Below are positions 61,132 to 64,000 of a stretch of DNA of 64,000 nucleotides, one piece after another. Every line of letters begins with the position of its first letter. Within the stretch, counting starts at the first letter, position 1. The translations under genes and the position numbers were made by a program. The DNA comes from Bartonella sp. DGB1 (lineage in GTDB: Bacteria > Pseudomonadota > Alphaproteobacteria > Rhizobiales > Rhizobiaceae), in the NCBI RefSeq assembly GCF_041345015.1, contig NZ_CP166769.1:1116001-1180000 (forward strand), read 5' to 3'. The notes under the pieces are model-generated. The model saw only the letters and a program-made list of their open reading frames with translations. It ran no database searches and was not told the DNA's origin.

Positions 61132-61492
61132 AAAATTTCTTTTCCTTTTATTAGATCCCAATATCAATAATATTTGTAATTAAAATAGCACTTAATTAAT
61201 CTGTTTGTAATCAAAGACACATATCTATTAGCCTGAGTTTAAATGATAAATTTTTCAACTAAACTATTTAATAGTTATTTATGACAGTTTAATTTTTTTA
61301 TAATTTCTTAATATGATATAGACACCAACTACCACAAATATTCTATTAATATAAATAATCGTTAATATAACCCCATTATATATAATACAGTTATAAACAA
61401 TTAATATTAGAGATATCTAAATAATACTTTATACTTTAGTATAAACATTATTGTTATAAAATAACTAATATTATTTATACTGGATAATCAAA
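61132..61492. other. Intergenic region upstream of the GNAT and beta-barrel genes
   Basis: 361 bases separating two divergent genes. The last 70 bases before the beta-barrel gene carry repeated TTTATACT octamers; the rest is A/T-rich with nothing recognised. Confidence 0.55.
61428..61481 (+). promoter_or_regulatory. Three TTTATACT octamers before the beta-barrel gene
   Basis: TTTATACT at 61428-61435 and its reverse complement at 61438-61445 form an 8-2-8 inverted repeat. A third direct copy lies at 61474-61481, just before the GGAT ribosome-binding site. They may be an operator; because TATACT resembles a -10 hexamer, one copy could instead be the promoter. Confidence 0.35.
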
Positions 61493-62065
61493 ATGAAAAA
61501 AATATTTTATTTAATATTAAGCTTTATGTTAGTAGCCCTAGCGCCTAGCATAACTTACGCACACGATAAAGAAATTTTAAGCCAAATAGGAAAAGACATT
61601 ACTATCAATGGTATAAAAACTAAAGCTGTTAATCTTGGTGGTAGAAATCATCTTGTTATATCACCTGGAATCATGTCACACATAAAGAAGGGTAAATCCA
61701 CTACCGTATCTCCTGTTCTAGGATTAACCTTGGGTTATACTCAAGATATAAATTTTATTTCTGTAGGATCAGAAATTGGTTTTGATGTCGCTTATCCTCG
61801 TGACGATAGCCATCCTTATGTTACTCTAAAATATGGAGTAATAAGCCGATTAGCGATACCAGAATCTTCTTTCCTAGGAGGAGTTTCATTTGTTGTAGGT
61901 GGAGCTGCATCCTTTAGTAAAGAAGAAATACATATTGAACCTTATATGTCGTTGGGAGTAGAAAGTGCTACTTTTGCTGATAAATACGCAATAAAATTTA
62001 ATACTGAGCACTATTTTCTATCTAAAGTTGTTAATCTAAAACTAGAATTAGTCTATAAATTCTAA
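61493..62065 (+). CDS. Predicted outer-membrane beta-barrel protein
   Basis: 190 residues. There is a clear signal peptide (MKKIFYLILSFMLVALAPS..., cleavage likely after TYA at about 23). The mature part has alternating hydrophobic strands (PVLGLTLGYTQDINFISVGS, PYVTLKYGVISRL, SFVVGGAASF, PYMSLGVESATF) and ends LKLELVYKF, a C-terminal phenylalanine as required for outer-membrane insertion. The size suits an eight-stranded barrel. I cannot assign a family or ligand. GGAT lies before the ATG and a strong terminator follows, so it is a one-gene transcription unit. Confidence 0.7.
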   Translation: MKKIFYLILSFMLVALAPSITYAHDKEILSQIGKDITINGIKTKAVNLGGRNHLVISPGIMSHIKKGKSTTVSPVLGLTLGYTQDINFISVGSEIGFDVAYPRDDSHPYVTLKYGVISRLAIPESSFLGGVSFVVGGAASFSKEEIHIEPYMSLGVESATFADKYAIKFNTEHYFLSKVVNLKLELVYKF

Positions 62066-62110
62066 ACTAGAAAATCTAAGTTGATAAGCTAAATATTTTC
62101 TATAAATTTT

Positions 62111-62147
62111 AATATAAGAGGTCTCATTTATTGAGGCCTTTTATATT
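62111..62147 (+). terminator. Terminator of the beta-barrel gene
   Basis: 16-bp stem with a 5-base loop, 45 bases after the stop. Two pairs are G-U only in the plus-strand RNA, which fixes the orientation; the 3' arm is T-rich. Confidence 0.75.
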
Positions 62148-63122
62148 AAAATAAGATTGCTGTTATTAACCACTAATAATAAATATACCTAACACAGCAA
62201 GTAAAAATTTCCCTATCTTTGCAACAACCATTAATAATATTACAATAAGTATAAAATTTCACCTTAATTTATAAAATTATCCTCTATTACAATTACACAA
62301 ACTTTAACCAAAATAATAACATATCAAAAATACGCTTTAAAAAGTAATTCTGATAAACTAATTAAACTTTCTTAGTTGTATAATATTACGTTAAGATACA
62401 TTGAGATAAAACGCATTATAGCAAATCCTAAAAAATTATTCATACCTTGCTAAGGTTGTTATAGTTACTTTTTGCTCTTTAGTTAAAGCCGCAATTAGGA
62501 CAGCAGAACTAATGAAAAAAATAATAGATCTTTACATTTTAAAAATACTCAATGTAAAAATAAGATTAATCAAAAATTACTATATTTTAAAATATCCTAT
62601 AAGCTGCCTATCTACTAAAATAGATTGTCTAAAGCTAATGCCTAGCTTTTTGTTTAAGCAAATACACAATAAAAACCAAACCAACAATTAATTTTATTTA
62701 CTCTAATTTATCAAAATAAAATATTCAGACTCGATTGATTCTAAACTAACAAAAATATTTTATTAAAATATAGACTAAAGTTTATAACTATATTTTGTGC
62801 TTAAAAGCATAGAAACTTATAAATTACAAATAAAAAAGCTACCTTTAGTAACACAAGAGAAACTAATGTTAAAAATTCCACTAATAGCTACAACCTTTAA
62901 ATTTTATTCGTTAAAAACAAGCTATTATTATTTTGTCATTATTATGAAAATGCTTAAGCTACAGACAATATATTGAAATAAATCAACTACTATAAATGAT
63001 AAATTTCTAAATACATACAAAATCTTACCGCTGATTCCCAAACTCAAGAGCAAGTGAAAAGCTTATATAACAATCTAAAATATGCTGTAAATGATTGCTT
63101 TAATTATATTTTTTAAAAATAT
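62148..63122. other. Nearly 1-kb AT-rich noncoding region
   Basis: Between the beta-barrel terminator and tRNA-Leu. It holds one 59-codon frame (62512-62691), listed separately with low confidence. I recognise nothing else: no RNA gene, no repeat with copies elsewhere in the window. Confidence 0.55.
62512..62691 (+). CDS. Doubtful 59-codon open frame
   Basis: Starts MKKIIDLYILKILNVKIR and ends KNQTNN, with AGGA 11 bases before the ATG. It is basic and rich in Ile, Leu, Lys and Asn, as expected of a chance frame in A/T-rich DNA. No domain, signal or context supports it. Confidence 0.15.
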   Translation: MKKIIDLYILKILNVKIRLIKNYYILKYPISCLSTKIDCLKLMPSFLFKQIHNKNQTNN

Positions 63123-63205
63123 TGGTACGGATGGAGGGACTCGAACCCCCACGGTTTCCCGCCAGAACCTAAATCTGGTGCGTCTACCAATTTCGCCACA
63201 TCCGC
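63123..63205 (-). tRNA. tRNA-Leu (anticodon TAG)
   Basis: Class II tRNA of 83 bases with a long variable arm. Acceptor stem GCGGATG/CATCCGT (first pair G-U), anticodon stem CCAGA/TCTGG around TTTAGGT giving TAG, T-arm GGGGGTTCGAGTCCCTC, discriminator A73 and encoded CCA. Confidence 0.96.
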
Positions 63206-63223
63206 AAATTAATTATTAGGTGT

Positions 63224-63242
63224 ATAACATTTTAAATGTTAT
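63224..63242. promoter_or_regulatory. Palindrome between tRNA-Leu and trmFO
   Basis: ATAACATTT and AAATGTTAT arms around one base, 19 bases upstream of the tRNA-Leu 5' end and 65 bases before trmFO. It could be a site for a regulator of the two divergent units; chance in A/T-rich DNA is possible. Confidence 0.25.
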
Positions 63243-63306
63243 TTTAAAAGCTTTTTTTTAACTATAAAATAAATTTACACACAATAACTTAAGCTAAGGT
63301 AAAATA

Positions 63307-64000
63307 ATGTCTAACAAGGAATCCAATATACTACATATCATTGGAGCTGGATTAGCTGGTTCTGAAGCTGCAGCACAAGCTGCAAAAGCTGGTATTAACG
63401 TAATATTACATGAAATGCGACCCAAAGTAATGACACCAGCGCATAAAACTGAATCATTCGCTGAATTAGTCTGCTCAAATTCTTTTCGGAGCGATGATTC
63501 TGAAAATAATGCGGTAGGATTATTACATGAAGAATTACGCAAAGCTAACTCTATAATTATGCAAACAGCTGATAAATGTAAAGTACCAGCCGGAACTGCG
63601 TTAGCGGTAGATAGAGAAAATTTTTCTAAATTAATTACCGAACAATTAAAAGCAATGCCTAACGTAACTATCGTTAATGAAGAAATTACGCAAATACCAG
63701 AAGACTGGAAAAATGTAATAATCGCGACTGGACCGTTAACGTCACCAGCACTAGCAGAACAAATACAAAATGTAGCAGGTGCAAATTCTTTAGCCTTTTT
63801 TGACGCAATCGCTCCTATAATATACTACAACAGCTTAGACATGGATATATGTTGGTTTCAATCTAGATACGATAAAAAAGGTACAAATGGAACCGGAAAA
63901 GATTATATAAACTGTCCTCTAGATAAAAATGATTATAATAATTTTATCGATGCTTTATTAGAAAGTGAAACAGTTGATTTCCACCAATGGGAAGAAACAC
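63307..64000 (+). CDS. trmFO: tRNA (uracil-54-C5)-methyltransferase TrmFO, 5' part
   Basis: Folate- and FAD-dependent enzyme that makes 5-methyluridine-54 in the T loop of tRNA. The N-terminal FAD-binding motif is [10 protein letters not shown] near residues 13-22. It is followed by [20 protein letters not shown] and CSNSFRSDD, the family hallmarks, and [14 protein letters not shown]. About 231 codons are present and the frame runs off the window end; full-length relatives have roughly 440-470. TAAGGT six bases before the ATG supports the start. It is divergent from tRNA-Leu. Confidence 0.94.
   Translation, partial: MSNKESNILHIIGAGLAGSEAAAQAAKAGINVILHEMRPKVMTPAHKTESFAELVCSNSFRSDDSENNAVGLLHEELRKANSIIMQTADKCKVPAGTALAVDRENFSKLITEQLKAMPNVTIVNEEITQIPEDWKNVIIATGPLTSPALAEQIQNVAGANSLAFFDAIAPIIYYNSLDMDICWFQSRYDKKGTNGTGKDYINCPLDKNDYNNFIDALLESETVDFHQWEET

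Overview
The window looks like a low-GC (roughly one-third G+C by eye) alphaproteobacterial chromosome. The signs are a gyrA-coaD-cyclophilin-cyclophilin-queA-tgt block, an ATP12-family chaperone, a valS-PopZ/DUF2497-tolC cluster, a eukaryotic-type NADP isocitrate dehydrogenase, class II fructose bisphosphatase (glpX), and a full str-S10-spc-alpha ribosomal superoperon without rpmJ/infA between secY and rpsM. Several 0.3-1 kb AT-rich stretches without genes suggest a reduced or host-associated genome. No genus can be assigned from the sequence alone.

Layout. 0-8 kb: glyS, lipB, parE (+), then recJ and glpX (-). 8-10.7 kb: tRNA-Glu, one MFS transporter of unknown substrate, and 1 kb of noncoding DNA. 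10.7-18.7 kb: icd (+) converges on tgt-queA, preceded by two cyclophilins, coaD and gyrA (-). 18.9-24.6 kb: marC, ssb, uvrA, glnA. 24.7-32.5 kb: ATP12 chaperone, a RluC/D-type pseudouridine synthase, a small membrane protein, a degenerate tandem-repeat patch, alaS, recA, rarA. 32.6-51 kb: rplQ back to rpsL, 29 translation, secretion and transcription genes read on the minus strand. 51.3-57.2 kb: xth, valS, a PopZ-like protein, a TolC-family channel. 57.2-63.3 kb: gene-poor accessory-like zone with tRNA-Cys, tRNA-Asn, tRNA-Leu, a DEAD-box helicase, a GNAT-domain protein and a predicted outer-membrane beta-barrel. 63.3 kb to the end: the 5' part of trmFO.

Most of the window is housekeeping: DNA topology and repair (parE, gyrA, recJ, recA, rarA, uvrA, ssb, xth), tRNA charging and modification (glyS, alaS, valS, queA, tgt, trmFO, rluC-like) and translation. 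I found no transposase, prophage, CRISPR array, toxin-antitoxin pair or biosynthetic cluster, and no clear new multi-gene system.

The best leads are: a Tgt whose zinc site has lost three of four ligands; an intrinsic terminator inside the ribosomal operon between rplO and secY, plus other hairpins at classical operon boundaries; a roughly 100-bp degenerate tandem repeat upstream of alaS; and the unassigned GNAT and beta-barrel genes at 60-62 kb.
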